The translations under genes and the position numbers were made by a program. The notes beneath the pieces were generated by a model that was not told the origin of the DNA, made no database searches, and saw only the letters and a list, made by a program, of their open reading frames with translations. DNA of 64,000 bases from the NCBI RefSeq assembly GCF_004803895.1, contig NZ_CP021978.1:8618001-8682000 (forward strand), in the 5' to 3' direction. Positions within the stretch are counted from its first letter, which is position 1. Each line of letters begins with the position of its first letter. Positions 1 through 9,243 of the stretch are shown here, piece after piece. Source of the DNA: Streptomyces hawaiiensis. Its GTDB lineage: Bacteria; Actinomycetota; Actinomycetes; Streptomycetales; Streptomycetaceae.

Positions 1-1
1 G

Positions 2-1705
2 GCCATCGGCGGCACGCTGCGCTGGTGGGAGCCCACCACCGGGCGCTGTCTGCGCACCTACGACGCGCACTTCGCCCAGGTGACCTCGGTGAGCCTGAGC
101 GCGGACGGGCGGCGAGTGCTGACCGGGGGCGACGAGAGGGTACGGCTGTGGCAACTGCCCACCCCTGACGCGTACACCGCACCCTTCCAGATCTGCCGCC
201 CCCGCTCTCACACCGAACTCACCCGCCACGACGACCGGGTCGCCGCGCTGCTGGACGAAGCCGAGTCGGCCGCGGGCCGGCAGCGGTACGCGGACGCGCT
301 CGCCCTGGTGGCCGAGGCACGCGCCCTGCCGGGGCACGAGCGGGACACCCGTGCCCTGGCGGCCTGGCACCGGCTCTCGCTGGTCACCGTGCGGACGGGG
401 GTGCGGGGCGCCTGGCCCGCCGGGACCGTCGAGCTGCCCACGTCCGGTCGGCAGGCCCACGCCACCGCCGACGGCCGGCGCGCCCTGTGCGCGGACCTCG
501 ACACCCTGCGGCTGTGGGACTTCGAGGACGGCGGCCGGTGCGTGCGTACCTTCGACGGGCACGACGGAGCGGTCGAGGCCGTCTCCCTCAGCGCCGACGA
601 ACGCTACGCCCTGTCGGGCGGGCGGGATGGGACGGTCCGCGTCTGGGAAGTTCGCACCGGGCGCTGCCTGAGAGTCCTCGAAGGGCACGGCGCGAAGGTC
701 CGCTCGGTGAGCTTCAGCGGCGACGGGCGCTTCGCCTTCTCCGGCGGGGAGGACGGGTCCGTGCGCTGGTGGGAGCGGGAGACCGGACGGATGCTGTGGG
801 CCTACGACTACGCGGGGCAAGGGGTGTACTCCGTGTGCCCCAGCGCCGACGGGCGGTTCGTTCTCTCCTCCGGCAAGGGCGGCAGGGCGCGGATGTGGGA
901 GCTCGACTCCGGCCACCGCGCGCGGACCTTCGTGGATTTGGCCCGCAAGGCCGACATCGAGCCGCCGCCCCCGGGCATCCTGTACTCGGCCCAGCTCACC
1001 ACGGACGGACGGCACGCGGTGACCGCCAACGGCGACGGGCGGGTGGTGCTGTGGGACGTGGCGGGCGGGCGGCGTCTGCACGTCTTCGACGAGTACGTCG
1101 GGAGCGACGGGCACGCTGAGCCGATGACGTCGGTGTCCCTGAGCGCGGACGGCCGCTTCGCGCTGGCCGCCAACTGGGACACGACCGTGAGGCTGCTGGA
1201 TCTGCGGGCCGGACGCTGCCTGCGCACCCTGGGCGGGCACCGGCGCTGGGTGCTGTCGGTCCACCTGAGTGCCGACGGGCGTTACGCGGTCTCCACCGGG
1301 ACGGACCGGACCCTGCGCCGGTGGGAGCTCGACTGGGAGCTGGAGGCCAGGGAGCCGGCGGGCTGGGACGAGGGCGCCCGCCCGCACCTGGAGGCGTTCC
1401 TCGCCGCGCACACGCCGTTCGGGCGGCCCGTGCCGCCCGGCCTCCAGGTGGTGTCGTACGACCCCCGGCTGGCCCGGCACGGAAAGCCGGTGTGGTCCCA
1501 GGCCGACTCCGACGCGCTGCTGCGTCACCTCGCCCGTGCCGGATACGGGTGGCTGCGGGCGGACGGCGTTCGGGCGGAGCTGGCGCGGACGGCCGCGGCG
1601 TGGCAGGGTCCGCGTCCGCTGCCCGCACCGCGGCGGGGGCCGGCGCGGGTGCTCAGTTCAGCAAGTCGTCGATATCGGGCTTGGCGAGGACGCCCGCGCA
1701 GCTGA
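2..1705 (+). CDS. WD40 repeat protein, 5' end outside the window
   Basis: The frame is already open at base 2 and begins inside a WD repeat, so the true start is upstream. Repeats of the type GH...V.SVSLSADGR..LSGG.D.TVRVWE recur along the protein, and about eight blades can be recognised. Between the first visible blade and the next group lies a helical segment of about 90 residues rich in Ala and Arg (roughly 240-430 in DNA). WD40 propellers act as scaffolds for protein complexes; in streptomycetes they are often the C-terminal part of Ser/Thr kinases or NTPases, but the N-terminus is not visible here. The last 53 bases overlap the convergent zinc-ribbon gene, so the exact C-terminal tail is ordinary low-complexity Arg/Ser sequence. 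Confidence 0.85.
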   Translation, partial: AIGGTLRWWEPTTGRCLRTYDAHFAQVTSVSLSADGRRVLTGGDERVRLWQLPTPDAYTAPFQICRPRSHTELTRHDDRVAALLDEAESAAGRQRYADALALVAEARALPGHERDTRALAAWHRLSLVTVRTGVRGAWPAGTVELPTSGRQAHATADGRRALCADLDTLRLWDFEDGGRCVRTFDGHDGAVEAVSLSADERYALSGGRDGTVRVWEVRTGRCLRVLEGHGAKVRSVSFSGDGRFAFSGGEDGSVRWWERETGRMLWAYDYAGQGVYSVCPSADGRFVLSSGKGGRARMWELDSGHRARTFVDLARKADIEPPPPGILYSAQLTTDGRHAVTANGDGRVVLWDVAGGRRLHVFDEYVGSDGHAEPMTSVSLSADGRFALAANWDTTVRLLDLRAGRCLRTLGGHRRWVLSVHLSADGRYAVSTGTDRTLRRWELDWELEAREPAGWDEGARPHLEAFLAAHTPFGRPVPPGLQVVSYDPRLARHGKPVWSQADSDALLRHLARAGYGWLRADGVRAELARTAAAWQGPRPLPAPRRGPARVLSSASRRYRAWRGRPRS

Positions 1706-1895
1706 CGCAGACCGGCCTGGGCAGCGCACGCCGGGTCACGCACCGGTCGCAGAAGTAGGCGCGGCAGTCCGCACAGTGCCAGAAGACCACGGCCCAGTGC
1801 TCCGGGTCGCTCCTGGCGACCGGGTTGCCCCCCGGAACGCGCGACACCGACAGCAGGCGATCACAGCCCCTCCGGGAACACATCATGACGGCCAT
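1653..1895 (-). CDS. Small eight-cysteine zinc-ribbon protein
   Basis: This 80-residue protein has Cys at positions 6, 11, 41, 44, 49, 52, 63 and 66. Three CxxC pairs fall close together in the C-terminal half, enough for two zinc sites. There is no membrane segment or signal peptide. No specific family is recognised; small proteins of this kind usually bind nucleic acid or protein partners. It converges on the WD40 gene and overlaps its 3' end. It is followed, on the same strand and upstream of it, by the P-loop ATPase gene, with which it could be co-transcribed (60-base gap). Confidence 0.65.
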   Translation of the reverse strand: MAVMMCSRRGCDRLLSVSRVPGGNPVARSDPEHWAVVFWHCADCRAYFCDRCVTRRALPRPVCVSCAGVLAKPDIDDLLN

Positions 1896-1955
1896 GAACG
1901 GACCGTAGCAGCGCGGGGAGACGGGTGGCAGGGCCCGGCAACAAGTAGGCGAGAA

Positions 1956-3878
1956 TCAGGAGTTGGAGGAACCCCCGCCTCCCGTGTGACTGCCGCCTGC
2001 CGTACGGGTCAGCCGCCGGGCCTCGTCCTCGATCCTGCGCACCACGCTGCCGCCGCTGCCGTCGTCCACCCCGCTGGCCAGCAACTGCGCGGCGACCGTG
2101 GTGAAGTACTGCGCGGCGGCCAGCACATGCCCATGGGCATCGACGGCCTCGCCCTCCCGCAGCCGCAACAGCGCCTGGGAAGCGTCGCTCATCACCCGGA
2201 CGACCTGCTGCGAGAGCTGCGCGCGGGTCTCGGCGGGCAGCCCCACCGCCCGCCCCACCTGCCGCTGGATGCTGCCGCAGGACCGCTCCAGCTCTTCCAG
2301 CAGCGTGAAGTCACGGCGCACCGGAGGGCCGACCCCCGCCGACGCGTTCGAGCTGCTCCGGAGCAGCAGGTCGGTGAGGGCCCGCGGCTCGTACCGGTGC
2401 AGGTCGATGGCGTGGGTGGCACCCAGCGCGGGCCGGAAGCACGGATGGATGTGGAACTCCGTCTCGTGCGGCTGCACGGGCACATGGGCCCCGCCCGTGT
2501 AGACCACGTCGTTGCCGCGCCGCACCCCCAGGAGGCCCACCCCGTACAGCGTGTCGACCACGCCGGGCGCGGTGAGGCCCTCGGCGTACGCCGGATACTG
2601 GCGGTGGAGCGTCTCGGCGACGGCGTCGAAGCGGGCCTCCAGCGCACCGCGCATCACCACGTAGCCGGTGTTCTGGAACATCACGAACAGGTGGGCCAGG
2701 AAGGGATGGGTGACCAGGTACTCCTTGGCCAGGTCCTGCAGCTTCCACTCCGAGAACTGCCGGGTGGCGAGCAGGACATCGCTCTCGTGGATGCTCTCGT
2801 GCCCCCGCTCGACGGCGGTGTCCCGGCACACGTTGAGGTACTGGATCGCGTCGCGCGGGCGGGGCAGGGCGCGGCCGAAGAGGAATTCAGCGGTGTCCTC
2901 GCCACCCACGGCCGGCGGGAAGACCTCCCGCCACAGCCGGTCGCCGGTCACCTCGGCGCCGGCCGACGCGCGGGCCCGGGCCAGAGCGAGGTCGCGCAGG
3001 CCGGTGGTGGTCCACTGGATGCGCAGCTCCTCGCTGTGGAACTTGTCGCCCTCGCTGAAGCTGAGGGTGTCGTATATGTCCGAGCGCAGGAAGAGCAGAC
3101 AGCGCAGCGCCTTGCCGTACGCGCCCGAGACGTGCTTCGCCGCCAGCAGCAGCCCGATGACCATGGCGTTGCTCTCCGCGTCGCTCGACCAGATCTGCTC
3201 CAGCTGGTCCACGAGCAGCAGGAGCGGGGCGTGCGAGCCGGCGCAGTCGAGATGGGTGAAGGCCTCCGCCACGCCCCGCTCGACGACCTCCAGCTGACGT
3301 GCGGCGCGGGCACCTTCGGAGACCGGCGGGCCACCGCCCACATCCACCGCGGCCTTGACGCCGAAGGCTTCCAGGGACAGAGACGTCTGCAGTCCGGTCA
3401 CGCCGTGGAGCAGCCGGTCGTAGAGGCCGGGCTCGTCCGCGGACTCGCCGTTCGCGCGGAGGAATCGCCGCAGTGCCTTGACCGGGCGGGGCAGTCGCCG
3501 CAGCCCGTGAACCTGCTTGGCGTGGGCGACGATGTGCCGCGCGGCCTGGACGGCGAAGACGTAACGCCAGATCAGCGACTTGGCCGTGTCATGGGTGAGC
3601 CCCTGCAGCTCGAATCGGCGGATCTCGTCGCCCGCCGCGTCGTCGGGGGTGATCAGGGCGGTGCCGCCGGGGTGGACACCGTCGGCGGTCAGATGCATGC
3701 AGATGGCGCTCTTGCCGGAGCCCTTACGGCCGATGATGAGCATCTTGCGGCCGGACACGGCCGCGTCGTAGGCCGCGGTCCGCAGGAATCCCTCGCGCAG
3801 CAGGCCGTCGGACATGTCCCGCTCGGCATCCTCCCGCCCGAAGTAGAGACGCTCGACCACACCCGACGGCCCCGTCAT
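1956..3878 (-). CDS. P-loop ATPase, Sll1717-like
   Basis: A 640-residue ATPase. Walker A is GRKGSGKS at residues 50-57, and a Walker B-like strand LLLLVDQLEQ lies near residues 217-226. The phrase FGRED near the N-terminus followed by an AAA-type P-loop resembles the P-loop ATPase family named after Sll1717, related to KAP/STAND NTPases that often serve in signalling or defence. The frame is open further upstream to 3989, but the ATG at 3878 follows a GGGAG/GGGGGA ribosome site and starts the recognisable domain. The C-terminal 300 residues are helical with no recognised domain. Neighbouring the WD40 protein, it may be part of a signalling NTPase module, which is inference only. Confidence 0.75.
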   Translation of the reverse strand: MTGPSGVVERLYFGREDAERDMSDGLLREGFLRTAAYDAAVSGRKMLIIGRKGSGKSAICMHLTADGVHPGGTALITPDDAAGDEIRRFELQGLTHDTAKSLIWRYVFAVQAARHIVAHAKQVHGLRRLPRPVKALRRFLRANGESADEPGLYDRLLHGVTGLQTSLSLEAFGVKAAVDVGGGPPVSEGARAARQLEVVERGVAEAFTHLDCAGSHAPLLLLVDQLEQIWSSDAESNAMVIGLLLAAKHVSGAYGKALRCLLFLRSDIYDTLSFSEGDKFHSEELRIQWTTTGLRDLALARARASAGAEVTGDRLWREVFPPAVGGEDTAEFLFGRALPRPRDAIQYLNVCRDTAVERGHESIHESDVLLATRQFSEWKLQDLAKEYLVTHPFLAHLFVMFQNTGYVVMRGALEARFDAVAETLHRQYPAYAEGLTAPGVVDTLYGVGLLGVRRGNDVVYTGGAHVPVQPHETEFHIHPCFRPALGATHAIDLHRYEPRALTDLLLRSSSNASAGVGPPVRRDFTLLEELERSCGSIQRQVGRAVGLPAETRAQLSQQVVRVMSDASQALLRLREGEAVDAHGHVLAAAQYFTTVAAQLLASGVDDGSGGSVVRRIEDEARRLTRTAGGSHTGGGGSSNS

Positions 3879-4124
3879 GGATCCCCCAACTCCCGTGCTC
3901 CGCTTGGTCCTCGGTGCGCATGATGCCAGCTTGGGGCCGCCGGTTCCCGCCGGTCGGCGACACCGCGAGCGGGATGTCCTGCCCGTCACAGACGTCGGTC
4001 TCGTTCCAGGCGGCCAGACGCCGCCGGCAGGTCCTGCCCGAGCCGTGGAGGCGACGGTGCGAGTGACAGCTACGGTGGCCTCCCGTCGGGGGTTGGCGCG
4101 GGGCTCGGCGGTTACTCGGCCGCT

Positions 4125-4937
4125 ATGAAGGACACACGCCCACTCGCCTTGGTCACCGGCGCGTCAAGCGGAATCGGCCACGAGCTGGCCCGGCAGTTCG
4201 CGCTGCACGGTTACGACCTCGTGGTGAACGCCGAGGACGAACGGCTGGAGTCAGCCGCGCGGGCCTTGCGGGAGACGGGCGCGGAGGTCCGCGCGGTGCG
4301 CGCCGATCTCCGGACCCCCGAGGGACGGTACCGGCTGCTGGACGCGCTCGACGGTCTGACGGTCGACGTCGCCGCCCTCAACGCGGGAGTGGGCCGGGGC
4401 GGCGCCTTCGTCGACACCGACCTCGCCGATGATCAGGAGGTCATCGATCTCAACGTCACCGCGACCGTGCGGCTGGCCAAGCCACTGCTGCGGGCCATGG
4501 TGGCGCGCGGTGCGGGCCGGATCGCTTTCACCTCGTCCGTCGCCTCGACGATGCCCGGTTCCTTCCAGCCCGTCTACAACGCGTCCAAGGCGTTCGTGCA
4601 GTCCTTCGCCCAGGCGCTGGCGGAAGAGGAGAAGGACAGCGGCGTCACGGTTACCTCGTTCATGCCGGGCCCGACGGACACGGACTTCTTCCACCGAGCG
4701 GGCATGGCGGACGACACCCGGATCGGCGCCATGGAGAAGGACGACCCCGTGCAGGTGGCCGAGCAGGCGTTCAAGGCGATCGTGAAGGGCGAGAAGAAGG
4801 CCGTGACCGGATCGCTGAAGGCCAAGGCACAGGGATTGGCCGGGAAGGTGTTGCCCGACGGGGTCAAGGCGGCGGCCCACCGGCGGATGGCCGAACCGGG
4901 CTCCGGGGCCGGTGAGGACTCCGGGCGGCAGGAGTGA
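4125..4937 (+). CDS. Short-chain dehydrogenase/reductase (SDR)
   Basis: A 270-residue classical SDR. The nucleotide-binding motif TGASSGIG is at residues 11-18, followed by the NAG motif and the catalytic YNASK (Tyr-x3-Lys) with the expected Ser in the preceding SS pair. The enzyme oxidises or reduces an alcohol/ketone using NAD(P)H; the substrate cannot be read from sequence. The C-terminal extension after about residue 225 is rich in Lys and Ala, as in DltE-like SDRs. It lies 69 bases upstream of the CYP152-type P450 on the same strand, which suggests joint transcription and a shared lipid-type substrate. Confidence 0.88.
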   Translation: MKDTRPLALVTGASSGIGHELARQFALHGYDLVVNAEDERLESAARALRETGAEVRAVRADLRTPEGRYRLLDALDGLTVDVAALNAGVGRGGAFVDTDLADDQEVIDLNVTATVRLAKPLLRAMVARGAGRIAFTSSVASTMPGSFQPVYNASKAFVQSFAQALAEEEKDSGVTVTSFMPGPTDTDFFHRAGMADDTRIGAMEKDDPVQVAEQAFKAIVKGEKKAVTGSLKAKAQGLAGKVLPDGVKAAAHRRMAEPGSGAGEDSGRQE

Positions 4938-5006
4938 CGCCGTGACGGCCTTCCGGCCGCTGAAGCGTGCCGGTGTCGCGCAGGCCGTCCTGGGCACTCC
5001 AGGCGC

Positions 5007-6236
5007 ATGAGTCCCCACCGACTGGTTCCCGAGTCCCTGGCCCTGCTGACCGAGGGCTACGCCTGGCTCCCCGACCTGATGCGCGCCGAGGGCGACACTT
5101 CGCTGAGCCTCCGCGTCGTCGGTCGGCGGGCACTCGTGCTGCGGGGCCCCGAGGCGGTCCGCTTCTTCTACGACGAGGATCACGTCCGGCGCCACGGTGC
5201 GCTCCCCGGCCCGGTCCTGAGTACCCTCTTCGGCCACGGCGCGGTCCACACCCTCGACGGCGACGCCCACCGGCATCGCAAGTCCTTCTTCCTGCCGCTG
5301 CTGGAGACCGACGCGGTGACGGGCTCGGCCGAGCACATCACCGCCGCCTGGGACGAGGCCGTACCGAGCTGGCGGGCGCAGCCGGACGTGGTGCTCTTCG
5401 ACGCCACCGCACGCGTGATCACGCGCGGGGTCTGCCGCTGGGCCGGCGTCCCTCTGACCGAGGACGAGGAGGAACCGCTGGCGCGGGACCTGCTGGCCAT
5501 GGTGGACGGTTTCGCCACCGCGGGCCCCCGGCACTGGCGGGCCAGGCGGGCCCGCACCCGCCAGGAACGGCGGTTCGCCGACCTCGTCACCGACGTGAGG
5601 TCCGGGACGGTCCAGGCCCCGGCGGATTCCGTGCTGGACCGCGTCTGCCACCACCGCGACGCCTCCGGCGCCGCCTTGACACCCCGCATCGCGGCGGTGG
5701 AGCTGCTCAACGTCATCCGCCCCACCACGGCACTGAGCTGGTTCGTGGCCTTCGCGGCGCACGCCCTGCACCGTTGGCCCGAACACAAGGAGCGGCTCCG
5801 GTCGGGGGAGGCGGGGTTCGCCACGGCGTTCGCCCATGAGGTCCGCCGGTTCTACCCCTTCGCCCCGTTCCTGGGCGGTCAGGCCGTCACCGACCTGACC
5901 TGGCACAGCCGCCACGTCCCGGCCGGCGGCCTCGTCCTGCTGGACGTCTACGGCCAGAACCACGACGAACGCCTGTGGAAGGACCCGTACACCTTCCGCC
6001 CCGAACGCTTCCTCGACCACCCGCCCGGCCGGGACGAACTGATCCCCCAGGGCGGCGCGGACCCACGAACCGGACACCGCTGCCCCGGCGAGGCCATGGC
6101 CGTGGGCATCCTGGAGACGCTCTCCCAGCGCCTGGCCGACCTGAGCTACGAGGCTCCGCCGCAGGACCTGACCATCCCCCTGAACCGCATCCCCACCCGG
6201 CCACGCGGCGGAATGATCATCCGAGTGCTCGCCTAG
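5007..6236 (+). CDS. CYP152-family cytochrome P450 (fatty-acid peroxygenase/decarboxylase type)
   Basis: A 409-residue P450. The heme-binding Cys359 lies in GHRCPGE and the ExxR motif is Glu278-Arg281. The I-helix has Arg238-Pro239 in place of the usual acid/alcohol pair; this Arg-Pro is the hallmark of CYP152 enzymes, in which the Arg binds the fatty-acid carboxylate and H2O2 replaces redox partners. The segment FGHGAVHTLDG carries His81 at the position of His85 of the alkene-forming OleTJE, where the hydroxylase P450 BS-beta has Gln. Full length matches the family (about 410-420). Product type (1-alkene or hydroxy acid) is not settled by sequence. The gene follows the SDR. Confidence 0.9.
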   Translation: MSPHRLVPESLALLTEGYAWLPDLMRAEGDTSLSLRVVGRRALVLRGPEAVRFFYDEDHVRRHGALPGPVLSTLFGHGAVHTLDGDAHRHRKSFFLPLLETDAVTGSAEHITAAWDEAVPSWRAQPDVVLFDATARVITRGVCRWAGVPLTEDEEEPLARDLLAMVDGFATAGPRHWRARRARTRQERRFADLVTDVRSGTVQAPADSVLDRVCHHRDASGAALTPRIAAVELLNVIRPTTALSWFVAFAAHALHRWPEHKERLRSGEAGFATAFAHEVRRFYPFAPFLGGQAVTDLTWHSRHVPAGGLVLLDVYGQNHDERLWKDPYTFRPERFLDHPPGRDELIPQGGADPRTGHRCPGEAMAVGILETLSQRLADLSYEAPPQDLTIPLNRIPTRPRGGMIIRVLA

Positions 6237-6411
6237 CACAGGTCACGGCCGCACGCACGGCGCCAGCGGTAGCGAGCTGCTGGTTCCTTGGCACGGGGCG
6301 GCGATGCGGGAGACGCTTGTACAGCCCGACGACCAGGCGCAACCGGGGGTTGATGCGGGGGGCGGCCGGCGCTACGCGGATGTTGGTCTCGTCGTCATGG
6401 ACCAGCGTCAT
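6217..6411 (-). other. Possible small ORF or gene remnant between P450 and NfeD genes
   Basis: The 290-base stretch after the P450 contains a minus-strand frame of 64 codons with good third-position GC in its first 45 codons and the segment VLAP-like RINPRLRLVVGLYKRLP. It overlaps the P450 3' end by 20 bases and has no clear ribosome site. No family was recognised. It could be the tail of a decayed gene or chance coding potential. Confidence 0.2.
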
Positions 6412-6683
6412 CGCGGCGGCCTCGCGTACGCCTGCCTCCGTGGCCGAGCCGGGGTGACGCGCCCAGACCTGCCGCGCCTGCTCCCGTGACGATCGCCGAC
6501 CAGACTTCCTGACAGGGCGTCATGGAGCGTCGGTGGAGCCCAGGATGGCTGACCGCCCGACTGTTCAGGGCACGGCATCAAAACCGCGTAAAGATTGCCG
6601 GAACCAGGCAATGCTCCCGTCGGCGTCCGCGTGTGACGATGCCCGCGACAACGGGGGAGGGCAAGGAGAGGCGGTGTGCGCGG

Positions 6684-7199
6684 GTGGCCTGGTTTCTGGG
6701 GCTCGGCATTGCGGGGGTCGTCCTCCTTGCCCTGTCATTCGTCTTCGACGGCGTGATCGAGGGGCTGTTCGACGGGGTCGCGGTGCTGGAGGGCATCGTC
6801 GACGGGCTGCTCTCGCTGCCCGTGATCGCCGGGTTCGTGTCCATGCTCGGCTTCTCCGGGGCGATCGTCCTGGAGACCACCGGGCTGGGCGCGGTCGGGG
6901 CCACGCTGATCGGGGTACCGGCCGGTGTCCTCACCGGCTGGTTCGCCTACCGCCTGAGCAGGGCACTGATGGACGAGTCCTCCGGAGATGCTCCGCGTGA
7001 CGACGATCTGGTCGGTGTGCCCGGCTCGGTGGTGACCGCGATCCCCGCCGGTGGCTACGGCGAGGTGCTGGTGCACCGTGCCGGGCAGCTGGTGAAACTC
7101 TCGGCGAAGAGCCCGGTCGCCGTGGCGCGGGGAGCCGAGGTCTGGGTCGAGCGGACACTGTCGCAGTCGGCGGTCACCGTCCGCCCGGTCGAGCGCTGA
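6684..7199 (+). CDS. NfeD-like membrane protein
   Basis: About 171 residues from the GTG at 6684, which follows an AAGGAGAGG sequence at 6663-6671; the open frame runs further upstream but without coding character. There are two to three hydrophobic segments at the N-terminus (GLGIAGVVLLAL and the Val/Gly/Leu-rich stretch later), then a soluble C-terminal beta domain beginning GVPGSVVTAI, which matches the OB-fold of NfeD proteins. NfeD proteins partner with flotillin/SPFH proteins at the membrane. The flotillin gene follows 113 bases downstream on the same strand, which supports the assignment. Confidence 0.75.
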   Translation: MAWFLGLGIAGVVLLALSFVFDGVIEGLFDGVAVLEGIVDGLLSLPVIAGFVSMLGFSGAIVLETTGLGAVGATLIGVPAGVLTGWFAYRLSRALMDESSGDAPRDDDLVGVPGSVVTAIPAGGYGEVLVHRAGQLVKLSAKSPVAVARGAEVWVERTLSQSAVTVRPVER

Positions 7200-7312
7200 C
7201 CCGGCGAAGCCCCTCACTCCTTCCGGCAGCGCACCGGCTGTGCCATCGCGCCGCTCACATTCACACACCCTTACCGAACGCCGTCCTGAGGGAGGGCTGA
7301 GGGGACAACACC

Positions 7313-8842
7313 ATGAGTTCTGTCATTGTCGCGGTCGGAGGAGTCGTCGTACTCCTCGTGCTGATCGCGCTGGTCGTCGTCAGCCGGTACAAGGTCGCCG
7401 GTCCGAGTGAGGCGTTCATCGTCACCGGGCGGCGCGGCAAGAAGGCCACCGATCCGGAGACCGGACGGGTCTTCACCGACAACAGCGGTCAGAAGGTCGT
7501 GGTCGGCGGCGGGGTCTTCGTCGTGCCGTTCGTGCAGCAGAAGTTCACCCTCGACCTGTCCTCCCGGCACATTCCCGTCGCCGTGCGCGGCGCGGTCACG
7601 CTGCGCGGAGTGAAGGCCAACCTGGAGGGTGTCGCGATCGTGAAGGTCGGCGGCAGTGAGGACGCCATCCGGGCCGCCGCACAGCGATTTCTGATGCAGC
7701 AGGACGGCATCGTAGGTTTCACACAGGAGGTGCTGTCGGGCGCACTGCGCGCGATCGTCGGCCGGATGTCGGTGGAGGACATCATCCGCGACCGTGCCGC
7801 CTTCGCCGGGCAGGTCGCTGAGGAGGCCGAGGCGAGCCTGTCCGGGCAGGGCCTGGTGCTGGACGCCTTCCAGATCCAGGACATCACCACCGAGGGCTCC
7901 TACCTGGAGGACCTCGGCCGACCGGAAGCCGCCCGCGCCAAGCAGGAGGCCGACATCGCCGAGGCGGTCGCCCGGCGCGCCGCCGAGCAGGCCCGGCTGA
8001 AGGCCGAAGAGGAAATCGCGATCGCCCAGCGGACCTTCTACCTCAAGCAGGCCGAGATCAAGGCCGAGACCGACGAGGCCGCCGCCCGTGCGGCCGCCGC
8101 CGGCCCGCTCGCGGAGGCGGCCCGGGAGCAGGAGATCCTCACCCAGCAGGAGAAGGTCGCCGAACGGCAGGCCGCGCTGACCGACCGTCAGCTCGACACC
8201 CAGGTCCGCAAGCCCGCCGATGCCCAGCGCTACGCCGCCGAACAGGAGGCCGAGGCCAAGCGGGTGGCGCGGGTCAAGCAGGCCGAGGCGGAGAAGTCCG
8301 CGGGCATTGCGGACGCCCAGGCGGAGGCCGAGCGGGCCCGGCTGACCGGTGAGGGCGAGAAGCAGCGTCGTAGTGCGCTGGCCGACGCCCAGGCCATCGA
8401 AGGGCTCAAGGAGGGCGAGGCCGAGAAGGCCCGGCGCGCGGCCATCGCGGAAGCGGTCCGGCTGGAGGGCGAGGCGGAAGCGACGGCGATCGGCGCCAAG
8501 GGTGCGGCCGAGGCCGAGGCGATGCGGAAGAAGGCCGACGCCTTCGCCCAGTACGGCGACGCCGCCGTGCTGCACATGCTGGTGGAGGTGCTGCCGCAGG
8601 TGGTGGCCAAGGCGTCCGAGCCGCTGAGCGCCGTGGACAAGATGACCGTCATCTCCACGGACGGCGCGAGCCAGCTCTCGCGCACGGTCGCCGACAATGT
8701 GGCGCAGGGCGTCGAACTCCTCAGCTCCACCACGGGAGTCGACCTTGCCGAGCTGCTGAAGGGCATCACACAAGGCCGCGGCGCGGCGCAGCCCACGGCC
8801 ACGCCGGCTGCCGAGGCGAACGGCAAGATCCAGATCGGCTGA
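7313..8842 (+). CDS. Flotillin family protein (SPFH domain)
   Basis: A 509-residue protein with one N-terminal membrane helix (about residues 3-25), an SPFH/band-7 domain to about residue 190, then a long Ala/Glu/Lys/Arg-rich coiled coil (about 200-400), and a flexible Gly/Ala/Pro tail. This is the flotillin (YuaG/FloT) layout; such proteins oligomerise at the inner face of the membrane and organise membrane microdomains. The ATG at 7313 follows GGGAGGGCTGAGGGG. It forms a pair with the NfeD gene upstream. A strong hairpin follows 12 bases after the stop. Confidence 0.9.
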   Translation: MSSVIVAVGGVVVLLVLIALVVVSRYKVAGPSEAFIVTGRRGKKATDPETGRVFTDNSGQKVVVGGGVFVVPFVQQKFTLDLSSRHIPVAVRGAVTLRGVKANLEGVAIVKVGGSEDAIRAAAQRFLMQQDGIVGFTQEVLSGALRAIVGRMSVEDIIRDRAAFAGQVAEEAEASLSGQGLVLDAFQIQDITTEGSYLEDLGRPEAARAKQEADIAEAVARRAAEQARLKAEEEIAIAQRTFYLKQAEIKAETDEAAARAAAAGPLAEAAREQEILTQQEKVAERQAALTDRQLDTQVRKPADAQRYAAEQEAEAKRVARVKQAEAEKSAGIADAQAEAERARLTGEGEKQRRSALADAQAIEGLKEGEAEKARRAAIAEAVRLEGEAEATAIGAKGAAEAEAMRKKADAFAQYGDAAVLHMLVEVLPQVVAKASEPLSAVDKMTVISTDGASQLSRTVADNVAQGVELLSSTTGVDLAELLKGITQGRGAAQPTATPAAEANGKIQIG

Positions 8843-8854
8843 GGCGGGGAGGAG

Positions 8855-8898
8855 CGGTTCAGGGGCCCGCGGCGTCGAGCCGCCGGGCCCCTGAACCG
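8855..8898 (+). terminator. Hairpin terminator after flotillin gene
   Basis: The inverted repeat CGGTTCAGGGGCCCG...CGGGCCCCTGAACCG has about 18 paired bases and a short TCGA-containing loop. It starts 12 bases after the flotillin stop codon. No U-run follows, as is common in actinobacteria. Confidence 0.75.
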
Positions 8899-9243
8899 GT
8901 CGTCGACGAGCGTGATCTCATCGGGCTCAGGCCCGGTGGCGGCGGCGAGTACGGCGAGGCAGTCGGCGCGCGTGTCCCGGGGGAGGGTGGGGATCACAGC
9001 TGAGTGCCGAGGGGAAACTGTCCGCGCGGATGTGTGACGCCGTGGTCGTGATCACCCGGGCCTCCGGGGGACATCGGGCGGGCCACAGCCCTGGCTTCGC
9101 CCGCAGCGGACGCGCCGTGGTCCTGGCCGTGCGGCAGGAGGGTGCCCCACCCGGTGGGGCAGGGGGGCGTTAGGCGACGGTGACAGGGGGTACCGATGAC
9201 ACGCGGCGCGTCAGGTGTCGTTCGGGGGCGTCAGGAGGCAGAC
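8899..9243. other. Intergenic region with a possible gene fragment and a small hairpin
   Basis: About 345 bases without an intact gene. On the minus strand from 8997 to about 8899 the translation LPRDTRADCLAVLAAA...DEITLVDDR resembles the start of a family-2 glycosyltransferase and is cut at the terminator, so it may be a gene fragment. A short palindrome TGCCCCACC/GGTGGGGCA lies at 9143-9161, upstream of the molybdoenzyme gene. Confidence 0.3.

Noticed and set aside
1269..3923. Very long open frames on the plus strand opposite the P-loop ATPase gene
   Set aside because: Composition reflects the antisense of a GC-rich coding frame; no domain, and the minus-strand frame has clear Walker motifs.
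8899..8997. Functional small gene starting LPRDTRADCLAVL
   Set aside because: It runs into the flotillin terminator and then antisense sequence; at most a gene fragment.
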